From NCBI RefSeq assembly GCF_046244385.1, contig NZ_CP176366.1:2294001-2358000 (forward strand): a stretch of 64,000 nt of DNA, in the 5' to 3' direction. This DNA comes from Methanospirillum stamsii (GTDB lineage: Archaea; Halobacteriota; Methanomicrobia; Methanomicrobiales; Methanospirillaceae). Below are positions 43,737 through 53,418 of the stretch, piece after piece. The notes beneath the pieces were generated by a model. The model did no database searches. It was not told where the DNA came from and saw nothing but the letters and a program-made list of their open reading frames with translations. Position numbers and translations under genes: made by a program. Each line of letters starts with the position of its first letter. Position 1 is the first letter of the stretch.

Positions 43737-45146
43737 TTAGGGGGTAATTTTTATCGCCCGGTCATACACTATCTCATTCCAGGCCGGACCCACTGATGTT
43801 TCCGGCTCTACATATACCCTGAACCCGACAAAACAGGGTTCATCAGGCTCGACCCCATGTGCCCCGACACCGGAAGGTATCACTGAAGTTGACGGACTTC
43901 CGTCATCTTCGCGACAGATCTTTGCAACGTACAGGTATTGTGCATTGGGATTTCCGGGTAAATACTCTTCTGCAGTCCCTGTATAGTCATGATTAGAGAT
44001 CCCTTCTATTCCATTCAGGGCAGCAAGACCATACAGGCCGAAATTTGCATAGGTGGCCTTTTTGGTTGCTACATGGTTCACCCCGTACACCATGATACAT
44101 TCGCCAGGTTTGTCTCCGAGAACGGTATTGGTCGTATTCAGGTAGACAGTATCCCTGATATCTCCAAGTGCATCAATTCCTCTCTGGATGGCATCATATC
44201 CTTCAAAGATCCAGATCTTCGTTGTCAGATCCTGGACCTCATATCCCTCGTTTCGGTCAATAATTGCCTGACGGAGTTCTTCCAGATCATCCATCAGGTC
44301 CATTTCACGGGTATCTCCGGTTCCCCGTGGGATAACGTCCGGGACATCAAAAAATGCCGGTTCTTCTTCTGTTTCAGGAGTGAGACGGTATACAGTCCCC
44401 GGAGTGCTATTCATGTATGCATCTCCCTCTTCTTCATTTCTGAATAACGCTACCCGGTGCAGGGTCGTCAAGGTATCGGTCTCTGAATCAAGCCCCAGGT
44501 TAACAAGCGTATGTGGTACTACCAGGGTGTGGATGATATCCTCCGGATATCCGACAGCGGTAAGAGCTGTTCGTGCCTTTGTATCTGTATTCATATCAGC
44601 GGTAAAGATGATGATAATCGGTTTTGAAAAAACACCGGAGTTGTATGCAGGCTCGTCTTTCAGACGGGAGAGACTTATGGCATCTCCAAGACTTGCATAC
44701 ACCCGGCGTTTCTCATTTGAAAGCGGGAAATATCTTGTGGCTAAATACCCGCAATAACTGAAATAATCACATTCCGGCGGGGTCGTTCCGATGTAGACAA
44801 AAGCCTCGTCCGGACGGGTATGATAATCAAGCCAGAGTCCCTTGTTCTCCGGATTAATCGGTGAATCAGAGATGGTATTGTTACTCGTCTGTCCGGGTGC
44901 TTTTGGAACCTTAAACGACATGTACGGAGCACTTGGATTAATGGCATAACACGACGGAGTAATTCCGGCATCATAGAGGCCGATTGCGTCAACGGTCTGC
45001 ATCTTTCCAAGACCTACTGAAAAACCGGTATCCTGGAACGCCTGAACTGTTGTATTCACGTCAATTCCGGAATTGTCAGTTAATCCGGACACACTGAAAA
45101 GTGTTAAAAATAAAAGAATCATCACTAACCGAAACACACGTTGCAT
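43737..45146 (-). CDS. Secreted protein of unknown function
   Basis: A 469-residue exported protein with a clear signal peptide (VFRLVMILLFLTLFSVSG). The mature protein contains ECDYFSYCGYLATRYFPLSN, RVYASLGDAISL, GECIMVYGVNHVATKKATYA and CREDDGSPS. It is globular, with few cysteines and no repeats, and I recognise no family. It shares its promoter layout with the small secreted protein encoded at 41779. Confidence 0.65.
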   Translation of the reverse strand: MQRVFRLVMILLFLTLFSVSGLTDNSGIDVNTTVQAFQDTGFSVGLGKMQTVDAIGLYDAGITPSCYAINPSAPYMSFKVPKAPGQTSNNTISDSPINPENKGLWLDYHTRPDEAFVYIGTTPPECDYFSYCGYLATRYFPLSNEKRRVYASLGDAISLSRLKDEPAYNSGVFSKPIIIIFTADMNTDTKARTALTAVGYPEDIIHTLVVPHTLVNLGLDSETDTLTTLHRVALFRNEEEGDAYMNSTPGTVYRLTPETEEEPAFFDVPDVIPRGTGDTREMDLMDDLEELRQAIIDRNEGYEVQDLTTKIWIFEGYDAIQRGIDALGDIRDTVYLNTTNTVLGDKPGECIMVYGVNHVATKKATYANFGLYGLAALNGIEGISNHDYTGTAEEYLPGNPNAQYLYVAKICREDDGSPSTSVIPSGVGAHGVEPDEPCFVGFRVYVEPETSVGPAWNEIVYDRAIKITP

Positions 45147-45179
45147 ACCATGAATTATGGTGCTCAGGAGATATAGATT
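45147..45179 (-). promoter_or_regulatory. Shared core promoter box, copy B
   Basis: Minus strand: AATCTATATC, 14 bases, ATTCATGGT and ATG, with exactly the spacing of copy A at 42331-42363. The 14 intervening bases differ, so the conserved blocks are likely functional. Confidence 0.6.
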
Positions 45180-45381
45180 GTGAGTTGACTAAAAAAAATC
45201 CGCTGAATTTAAAATCCTGATCCCGGAGGCGGATGATATACTCGTCAAGGGTTGACCAGTCCGGTAAATAGGGCCAGTATGTTCCATTCCCTTTCGGGAG
45301 TATGTATTATCAACTTATCACCTGATATTTTTCATTTACAAAAAAAAGAGAAAAAAACGGATGGCTATATCGTATTGCTCA

Positions 45382-48300
45382 TTAAATTTTAAACTTTGTC
45401 ATCTCTCTTGAAATTGCATCTGCAATACCACTGACATTAGTCACAACCCGGCCTATCTGTTCAATTGAAGCTGAAGCCTCCTCGGTTGCTGCTGCTGCAT
45501 CCCCGGCTTCCCGTGATGTTCCCTGGAGAAGAACCGACACTTCATTCACACTGGCCGTTATCTCCTCGACTGATGCAGCCTGTTCTTCAGAGGAAGAGGC
45601 CATATCCATCGCATTACGGGTAATATCTTCGATTGAATCTGCTATCTTTGTAAACGCAGCGACTGTCTTCTCAAGAGAGTGATTCCCGTCTTCAACTGCT
45701 GATCCGGCAGTGATGATTGCATCATTTGCTTTACTTGCCTTGGCCTGGAGATTTGCGATCATATCTGCGATATTCTCAGCAGAAGTCCGGGAATCCTGGG
45801 CCAGGGACTTGACTTCAGCAGCGACAACCGCAAATCCCCGCCCTGCTTCTCCAGCCCGTGCAGCTTCTATTGCAGCGTTCAGGGCAAGAAGGTTAGTCTG
45901 ATTGGAGATATCGGTGATAAGCCGAACAATCTTTCCGATCTCCTCCATCTGCTTATTAATCTCCTTGACTATCTGGTCAACCTCTTGTGTCGAACTGGTA
46001 ATCCCGCTCATCGCAGATTCAGACTTCTTCGCAAGTTCAATTCCTTCTTTTGAGAATTGGTTTGCCTGGGTAGCTGATCCTGATACCATTTCTGCCCGTT
46101 GTGAAACTTCACCGACGGTAATGGTAAGGTCTTCCATAGCCTTCAGGACCTGGGTAACCCCGTCATCTCCCTGCTCTGCATTTGCACTAACGCTCCCTGC
46201 ATTCTTTGCAATCTGCTGAGCACCTGCTGAAACCTCCTGAACACTTGCGGTTGCTTCTTCAGCATTTGAGGCTAATTCAAGGATCTGCTTGTTTATTACC
46301 TCGATGGCCCCACAGATCTGAATGCCGATATCATCAAGTGCGGTTTTAAATCCTACCCAGTCACCATTAACCGTAATAGCGGGATCAAATCTAACGGTAA
46401 AGTTCGCTTTTGCGTATTCCTGAGCAATCCGAATGGCCTCCTGGACCGGGGTTACCACTGTATCAAGTGTTTCATTGATCCCGACAACAATCCCTTTCCA
46501 GGCTCCATTATACCGGGAGATATCTCCTCTTACTTTCAGATCTCCTGCAGTAGCTCCTTTTGACAGACGGTCAGTTTCAATAATCAGATCTCTGAGCACC
46601 CGGTTTGATTCATTGATATTATTTTTAATTACAGCATAATCCCCGGGATATTCTTCGGTGATATCAGCCACTTCCCGACCATTTGCAACATCCTCAATCC
46701 ACTTCGCCGCTGCATTCAGGGGTATTCCAACGGTTTCAAGGGTCTGGTTCACTCCTTTGAGAACCTCTGCAAAATCTCCGGCAACCTTTGCCGCATCGGC
46801 ACGATATTTTAGATCTCCCCGGATTGCTGCCTGAGCCAGATTATTTGCCTGAAGAACAAGGTTTTTCACCGAATCCCGTGCATGGTGAAGATTATCTGAG
46901 AGTACTGCTATCTTTTCCCGGACATCTCTGGTGTACTGATCGGCAGCTGGAATCCTGACATCAAAATTCGTCTTTCCTTCTGCAAACTGACCTAGGCAAT
47001 AGGTGATATTATTGACTGATTCATCAAGATATTTTTCAACCTTCTTAATGGCCGTGACATCCTGAATCACCTCTACATGACCAATATCTTTTCCTGATGC
47101 ATCTTTCACATACTCGACATCAACTTTGTAAAATCCTCCGTCCTGTTCGAAGAATGTCTCTCTCATTCCAGCCCGCAGACATTCAATACCGCAGTCCCTT
47201 GTTCTGCAGATATTGGCATTCCATCGGTTACATTGGGTGCCGATTGCCGCTTTTTTATCAACATTTGCCATCTTCGCAGTGGCAGGATTGAGGAAGGTCC
47301 AGTTCATATTCAGATCGGTGACCGAGACCGGAAACGGAATGGCATCAAGAATAGATTCATACCATGCCGCTTTATTTTCCATCTCTTTTTGCATTTTGAC
47401 AAGGGGGGTGATTTCAGTTACTACTTCAACGTGGCCCACATTTTCTCCTTTTGCATTCTTCACATAGGCCACGTCAACCTTGAAATGTCCCCCGGACTGC
47501 TCAAAGTTGGTTGAAGTAAATCCCTTCCGAAGTCTTACAATTCCACAGTTTTCCGTATTACAGATCCCGGCACCCCATTCTTTGCAGGGATGACCCATGA
47601 TCTCTTTCCGGCTGACTTTGAGCATATCTTCAACAGCCTTGTTTACAAAGGTCCATTTTGCATTGAGGTCGGTAACGGTAATCGGAAACTGCATCGAATC
47701 AAGGATAGATTCGTACCAGGCAACTTTATCGGCCATCGTACCGACCGTTGCATTAATTCCCTCAATGATCCTCCGGTATTCACCCTCATGCCTGCTGGCA
47801 TCTGCCCTGATATCAAAATTTCCTTTTGCTGCTGCATCGACCAGGAGATTGGTGTCATTCGTCAAAGCCTGCAGATTTCCAAACGCTTTTATCAATCCGG
47901 GGACAACCCTGTCCTGCTCTGATCGTCTTCCTATCTTTTGATATGTACCAAGTTCTGAAAGATCACCTTCACTGATTTGAATAATAGAATCTACGATATG
48001 ATTCACCCGCTCCCGGACTGCATTAATATTCGAGGCAAAGGTGACAAAATCGCCTTGATATGCAGCTTCATTCATTCCCTTTGTATGGTCATTTACTGCC
48101 ATCCGCTCCAGCACGGCACCTGCATCACGAAGGGGTTTTATAATCGCATCAAGACTATTATTGATTCCTTCAACGATCTTCCGGTATTCACCCTGATGCC
48201 GGGTAATGTCAGCCCGGGTGTTAAGTTTTCCCTCAACTGACGCTTGAATAAGGGTATCACAGTCCTGAACAAGGGCCAGAATATTCTCCCTCAGTTTATC

Positions 48301-49554
48301 CATTCTCTCATTTGCAAGGGCCTGCTTACCGGGCATTTTCTCAAGCACCGGACTGAAATCACCTTCTGAATATGCCGTAAGAACAGACAGAATCTTCAGA
48401 ACACTACTGATATGAATCCCGACAGCGTCATTATAACCTGCGATAATTTCTTTGTAAAAGCCATTGTACCGGTTGATATCAATTAAAGCCTCGATATTAC
48501 CTGCTTTCTGCTCTTCGTACATCTTTGTTGTATCTGAAAGCAGGGATGTCAGACTGTCAATACAGGTATTCAGATTATTCTTTATCTCCTTGAAATCCCC
48601 GTTATACTCATCAGTAATCTTTGGCGGTATATCTCCCTTTGATATCCGGTCTACATACTCTGCTGCAACGTTGAGCGGCCCGATAATGGCATCCAGGGTT
48701 CCATTGATTCCTTCGGTCAGACTCCGAAGTTCACCGGAATAAGCCTCCGGATCAAGCCGGCTGTCAAGATAGCCGGCCTGGCATCGTTCGGTAAGGGTGA
48801 TAATATCACGAACTGCTTTCTTCTCGGCGGTTTTATCAATATAATACGCGATAATTGAGACTAATGTACCTTGGTTATCGTAAAATGGATTATAGAAGTA
48901 CTCAAGGTTTTTTGTTCCAGTGGATACAACTGCGTCCATCACACCGGTAACCTGGCTCTTTGTTTCAAGAGCCTCGGCAAGTGATCCGCCAACCCGGTTT
49001 CTCACATCAAAATCGGAAAGTTTCATCGTGGAGAGTTTATCCATCGGGGTATCAATCAGGTCTGCAAACGCAACATTCGCAGCTGCAATTGAAAGATCAG
49101 GCAAAATATCTATGAGCGGTGTTGGGGCATTCCTGATAATAAACTCTGATTTTTGTCGAAATGCAACCATATCTGTAATATCGACAAGGGTTGACATCAG
49201 ACAGTTCTGTCCGTTATATTCAATCACCTGCAGGGTCACCAGACAGGGAAATATTGTTCCATCAAGACGCTTGTGTTCCCATTCAAAGGTAGTGGTTTCG
49301 CCGGAAAAAGCCAGATCAATGTATTTTTTTGAACCTTTGAGCGAATCAGTTCCGTCACTTTGTTTTTCCGAGGAGATGATTGCCGGAGATTTGCCAATAA
49401 TATCTTCAACGGCTGATGCACCGAGCATTGTGTACGTTGCAGCATTACAATCAAGAAACAGCCCGTCAGGTCCGATTATCTGAACCGCTGAAGGAATTGC
49501 ATCAATAATGCTCTTTAAAGAAGCAATATCATCAGTTCTTGTTTTTAAATCCAT
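45382..49554 (-). CDS. Very large soluble chemoreceptor with PAS and HAMP arrays
   Basis: A 1390-residue methyl-accepting protein without membrane helices. Two N-terminal PAS domains (about 1-125 and 130-260) lead into a long array of HAMP-like units with the recurring motif GE-R-IVEGIN. Two cysteine-motif PAS domains follow (around residues 615-720 and 730-840; motifs CKEWGAGICNTENCGI and CNRWNANICRTRDCGI). More HAMP units then lead to the signalling hairpin NQTNLLALNAAIEAARAGEA. The methionine at 49554 is preferred over a GTG at 49596. It is related to the 15526 receptor in both PAS and signalling parts. It is divergent from the HTH-PAS-PocR gene. Confidence 0.9.
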   Translation of the reverse strand: MDLKTRTDDIASLKSIIDAIPSAVQIIGPDGLFLDCNAATYTMLGASAVEDIIGKSPAIISSEKQSDGTDSLKGSKKYIDLAFSGETTTFEWEHKRLDGTIFPCLVTLQVIEYNGQNCLMSTLVDITDMVAFRQKSEFIIRNAPTPLIDILPDLSIAAANVAFADLIDTPMDKLSTMKLSDFDVRNRVGGSLAEALETKSQVTGVMDAVVSTGTKNLEYFYNPFYDNQGTLVSIIAYYIDKTAEKKAVRDIITLTERCQAGYLDSRLDPEAYSGELRSLTEGINGTLDAIIGPLNVAAEYVDRISKGDIPPKITDEYNGDFKEIKNNLNTCIDSLTSLLSDTTKMYEEQKAGNIEALIDINRYNGFYKEIIAGYNDAVGIHISSVLKILSVLTAYSEGDFSPVLEKMPGKQALANERMDKLRENILALVQDCDTLIQASVEGKLNTRADITRHQGEYRKIVEGINNSLDAIIKPLRDAGAVLERMAVNDHTKGMNEAAYQGDFVTFASNINAVRERVNHIVDSIIQISEGDLSELGTYQKIGRRSEQDRVVPGLIKAFGNLQALTNDTNLLVDAAAKGNFDIRADASRHEGEYRRIIEGINATVGTMADKVAWYESILDSMQFPITVTDLNAKWTFVNKAVEDMLKVSRKEIMGHPCKEWGAGICNTENCGIVRLRKGFTSTNFEQSGGHFKVDVAYVKNAKGENVGHVEVVTEITPLVKMQKEMENKAAWYESILDAIPFPVSVTDLNMNWTFLNPATAKMANVDKKAAIGTQCNRWNANICRTRDCGIECLRAGMRETFFEQDGGFYKVDVEYVKDASGKDIGHVEVIQDVTAIKKVEKYLDESVNNITYCLGQFAEGKTNFDVRIPAADQYTRDVREKIAVLSDNLHHARDSVKNLVLQANNLAQAAIRGDLKYRADAAKVAGDFAEVLKGVNQTLETVGIPLNAAAKWIEDVANGREVADITEEYPGDYAVIKNNINESNRVLRDLIIETDRLSKGATAGDLKVRGDISRYNGAWKGIVVGINETLDTVVTPVQEAIRIAQEYAKANFTVRFDPAITVNGDWVGFKTALDDIGIQICGAIEVINKQILELASNAEEATASVQEVSAGAQQIAKNAGSVSANAEQGDDGVTQVLKAMEDLTITVGEVSQRAEMVSGSATQANQFSKEGIELAKKSESAMSGITSSTQEVDQIVKEINKQMEEIGKIVRLITDISNQTNLLALNAAIEAARAGEAGRGFAVVAAEVKSLAQDSRTSAENIADMIANLQAKASKANDAIITAGSAVEDGNHSLEKTVAAFTKIADSIEDITRNAMDMASSSEEQAASVEEITASVNEVSVLLQGTSREAGDAAAATEEASASIEQIGRVVTNVSGIADAISREMTKFKI

Positions 49555-49769
49555 ATTTATCGCATCCGGGTAATCCTGGCATCTGCCAAAAATCACAGAG
49601 ATTGAAAATTTGATTGCAATGTAGTTAAATCATCATGCTTGTGCGCAGAAATACATATCTTTAAATATTAATGTGGTGGAATTAAATGTTCTGATCATAA
49701 ATCATTTTTTATGACAAACCATTATTGTTGCTGGACAGGTTCAATGGATAAATATGGTTAATAATTCCC

Positions 49770-52700
49770 ATGAGTGATATCCATAATAGAATCCTCTCAG
49801 TACTTTCTTCAGAGGATTCAGCCCTTAAAATAAAAGAGATAGCCGCACGTTGTGGTCTGGATCCCCATACCGCAGCAAGGAATCTTGATGTTCTTGAAGT
49901 CCTTGGCAGGGTTCGAAAAGTTGAGGTTGGAACTGCGAAGAAGTACCACCTCATCGAAGCAATTCCGGTGTCTGGTCTTATTGACATAAGTTCAGATCTT
50001 GTAATAATACTCAATACAAAACTAAAAATTCAGTATGTGAATCAAAAAGCACAGAAAATACTTGATCTTATGAATAAACCGGTAATTGGTGAAAGACTGG
50101 ATCTTCTCCAGCTTGATCTCTTCTCTCATCCGAAGGTTATCAGCGGACTTAAAACCTTCACTCATGATAAAGTCTACCGGGAGGTGATTCCGTATATCAG
50201 GAACGGGCAGGAGTCATGGTATGCCATATCAATAATAGGCATATCTCTCTCGGTAAATTCACAATTAATTGCCATAATAGCCGAAGATGTCACTGAAACA
50301 CGAAAAATTCAGGCTAAACTTAAAGAAAACGAGGAGAAACTGCGTTCATTCACCACAAATATTCCCGGAATAACCTATCGTTACACCCTCGCCGCTCGGA
50401 AAACCGAATTTTTCAACGACAACCTGCAAAAGATGACCGGTTATCATGAACAGGAGATTACCACAAAGGATCATGTTGCCCTTCATTCCCTGGTGATTCC
50501 TGAAGATGTTGATGGAATTACCGCTTCAATAGCCAGTGCACTTCGGTCAGGAGAAGGGTATTCTGCCCAGTACCGGATCAGAAGAAAGGATGGAGTGTGC
50601 ATTCATCTTCAGGAACAGGGAAGTCCCTATAGGGGTGAAGATGGCGGGATTAGATGGATTGATGGGGTAATAATTGACATAACCCCGGCTAAAGAGATAG
50701 AAGAGAAGAATATCCGGTTGGAGAAGCGATACCATTCCCTGTTTGAGTCAGTCCCTGTTGCTATTTGTGAGGATGATTTCTCACAATTCAGGATGTACAT
50801 TGAAGAGATGAGATGGGCCGGAATTGCTGATTTTAAGGAATATTTTGAGCAGAACCCGAAAGAGATCAGGAAATGTATGGGACTGATAACAAATATCGGG
50901 TTTAATCCTGAACTTGTGCGACTTTTTGGGTTCGAATCAAAATCGGCGTTTAAAAGAAATTTTCCCTTTCTATTTACTCAAGAATCCCAAAAAACCATTC
51001 AGGAATTATTTGTCTCCCTCGCTGATGGAAAAACCTCATTTAAAGGAGAATTATCTCTTAAATCAGCAAAAGGCAAAGTTCTTCATATTATTGCATATGT
51101 GTCGGTTATGCAGGAGGCAACACCTGCCCTGTCCCGGGTTCTTACCACCTGTTATGACGATACGAGCCGAAAAGAGGCCTATGATCTCCTGATAAAGAGT
51201 GAACAGGCAATGGCTGATATGCAAGTCCGTAAGATTTCCGATGCAACAGATGATGCCCTGTTTATGCACTCCGGCGGGCAGATCTGTGAGGTGAACGCAA
51301 GTGCTGTCCGGATGTTTGGATATTCTGAAGAAGAATTAAAAGGGATGTCAATCCTCACGCTTGTTACTCCCGAATATCGGGACTATGTCCTGGAACAACT
51401 CTTAAAGGAAGATGACGGAACCTATGAGTCAGAAGGATTGACAAAAGATGGGAAAATTCTCAGGCTGATGGTACGGGCAACCACTATCAGAAATAAGAAT
51501 AAATTAATGAGATATTCAGCGGTAAAAGATATCACTATTATCAGGGAAAAGGAGCATGAACTTAAAGCCAGTGAAGAGAAGTTCAGATCACTTGTCCAGA
51601 ACTCTCCGAATGCAATAATACTCATCGATGAGCAGGGATTAATCATTGAATGGAATACCGCAGCCGAATCCTTCTTTGGTATCCCCCGGAAAGAGGTGGT
51701 GGGTCAGGTGTACTGCGATTTCCTGGTATCCTCGATGATTCCAGAACGCCGGACACCGGAGAGGATTGAAAGAATTTTTACAATTATATCGGAAGCATTA
51801 GCGACCGGCAGGTCTGATTACCTGAAAACCCCGATCGAAGCTGAGATAATAACATCTGATGGTGTCCGGCGGTATATCCGGCAGACGGTATTTCCCATCC
51901 CGACAGAGACCCGTTTCAGGCTTGGATCCATTACTATGGACATTACTGAACAAAAGGAGAATGAAAAATGGCTTCAAGCCTCTCATCTGGACCTTCAGGC
52001 AGCATATGAAGAGATATCAGCAACAGAAGAGGAGTTGCGGGTTAATTACGAAGAACTGGCGAAGAAATCAGAAGAATTGAAAGAGAGCAAGGATCTTCTT
52101 ACCTTGAAACTGGATCATATTCTCACTCCTGATTATGATGTCACCGAGGAAGAACTCGCCAATATTATCGATTGCGAAGAAATTCAACGTATAATGGATG
52201 ATTTTTATGCTCTAAGCGGGATTGGAATTGCCATTGATGATCTGAATGGAAAAATTCTTGTCGCAACCGGATGGCAGGATATCTGCACAAAATTTCACCG
52301 GGTTAATCCTGAAACAGAAAAAAACTGTCTTGAAAGTGACATAATACTGACGTCCGGTGTTAAGCCAGGGGAGATAAAGGCATACAAATGCAAAAATAAT
52401 CTCTGGGATCTGGTAACTCCGATAATGATAGGGTCACATCATGTTGGAAATCTCTTCCTCGGACAGTTTTTCTATACTGATGAACAGGTAGATCTGGACA
52501 TTTTCAGGAAGCAGGCAGCAATGTATGGTTTTAATCCTGATGAATATCTCGCTGCTCTTGACCGGGTTCCCCGATGGAGCAGGGAGACGGTAACTCTGGT
52601 GATGGACTTTTACAAGCGGTTTGCAGGGCTTATCTCCCGGCTCAGTTACAGCAACCTGAAGCTTGCAAAAACATTGACCGATAATGAGATGATATTGCAG

Positions 52701-53318
52701 GATTTGGCAGGATCTCAAGAGAAATACCGACGATACTGTGAATTTTCTCCGCTGGGTGTCCTTGTGGCTGATATAACTGGACATTTTGTCGATGTAAACC
52801 CTATGGCCTGTTCAGTGCTCGGATATTCGCTGGATGAACTGATGGGAATGGATCTTTTATCCTTGTTTCCGGCTGAAAACAGGGCCTTGGCAGATGAGTA
52901 CTTTTTTTCACTGGTCCGGATGGGGTTTATATCATATGAAATAAAGATGCAAAGAAAGGATGAAACTGCGATTTCTGTTCTTATTAATGCCGTCGGGCTT
53001 CCAGATGACACATATATGATATTTATCACTGAACTGACCGAGAGAGATAAGGCAAGACAGAGGGAAGCGTCAGCACTTGGGCAGATTGAGAGGAATATTT
53101 ACCAGTTGGCAACGCTCAATGACCAGATACGAAATCCGCTTTCAGTTATCAGCACCTTATGTGAGATAGATAATCCTGTTCATTTTGAACAGATACAGCA
53201 GCAGATAATGATAATTGATCAGATAATCAGAAAGGTAGACCAAGGCTGGATTGAGTCGGTGAAGATAAGAGAATTTTTGCACAAGCACCATGGAATTATC
53301 CTGCATCAGGATGATTAA
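49770..53318 (+). CDS. HTH, multi-PAS and PocR sensory protein
   Basis: A 1182-residue soluble protein. It has a winged HTH (1-65, LKIKEIAARCGLDPHTAARN), PAS domains at about 70-185, 190-310, 320-465, 490-590 and 600-710, and a coiled coil (about 715-790). A PocR domain follows (about 825-955: GIGIAIDDLNGKILVATGWQ, CLESD, LWDLVTPIMIGSHHVGNLFLGQFF), then another PAS (about 985-1100). The C-terminal helix LATLNDQIRNPLSVIS resembles a histidine-kinase phosphoacceptor helix with Asn or Asp where His is expected, and no HATPase follows. It probably integrates several ligands into DNA binding. PocR domains bind small hydrocarbon-derived ligands. Confidence 0.85.
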   Translation: MSDIHNRILSVLSSEDSALKIKEIAARCGLDPHTAARNLDVLEVLGRVRKVEVGTAKKYHLIEAIPVSGLIDISSDLVIILNTKLKIQYVNQKAQKILDLMNKPVIGERLDLLQLDLFSHPKVISGLKTFTHDKVYREVIPYIRNGQESWYAISIIGISLSVNSQLIAIIAEDVTETRKIQAKLKENEEKLRSFTTNIPGITYRYTLAARKTEFFNDNLQKMTGYHEQEITTKDHVALHSLVIPEDVDGITASIASALRSGEGYSAQYRIRRKDGVCIHLQEQGSPYRGEDGGIRWIDGVIIDITPAKEIEEKNIRLEKRYHSLFESVPVAICEDDFSQFRMYIEEMRWAGIADFKEYFEQNPKEIRKCMGLITNIGFNPELVRLFGFESKSAFKRNFPFLFTQESQKTIQELFVSLADGKTSFKGELSLKSAKGKVLHIIAYVSVMQEATPALSRVLTTCYDDTSRKEAYDLLIKSEQAMADMQVRKISDATDDALFMHSGGQICEVNASAVRMFGYSEEELKGMSILTLVTPEYRDYVLEQLLKEDDGTYESEGLTKDGKILRLMVRATTIRNKNKLMRYSAVKDITIIREKEHELKASEEKFRSLVQNSPNAIILIDEQGLIIEWNTAAESFFGIPRKEVVGQVYCDFLVSSMIPERRTPERIERIFTIISEALATGRSDYLKTPIEAEIITSDGVRRYIRQTVFPIPTETRFRLGSITMDITEQKENEKWLQASHLDLQAAYEEISATEEELRVNYEELAKKSEELKESKDLLTLKLDHILTPDYDVTEEELANIIDCEEIQRIMDDFYALSGIGIAIDDLNGKILVATGWQDICTKFHRVNPETEKNCLESDIILTSGVKPGEIKAYKCKNNLWDLVTPIMIGSHHVGNLFLGQFFYTDEQVDLDIFRKQAAMYGFNPDEYLAALDRVPRWSRETVTLVMDFYKRFAGLISRLSYSNLKLAKTLTDNEMILQDLAGSQEKYRRYCEFSPLGVLVADITGHFVDVNPMACSVLGYSLDELMGMDLLSLFPAENRALADEYFFSLVRMGFISYEIKMQRKDETAISVLINAVGLPDDTYMIFITELTERDKARQREASALGQIERNIYQLATLNDQIRNPLSVISTLCEIDNPVHFEQIQQQIMIIDQIIRKVDQGWIESVKIREFLHKHHGIILHQDD

Positions 53319-53418
53319 AGGGCAATTTTTGGAAATTTTTAAAAAAAATTTATTTAGGTTTTTTCTGAAAAGATGCTTCATTTCCAAACACTATAGATTC
53401 GATGGACTTCTCAAAAAA

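Noticed and set aside
45710..49483. Long open frames antisense to the large chemoreceptor
   Set aside because: They are shadows produced by the codon bias of the real gene and have no independent starts or family features.
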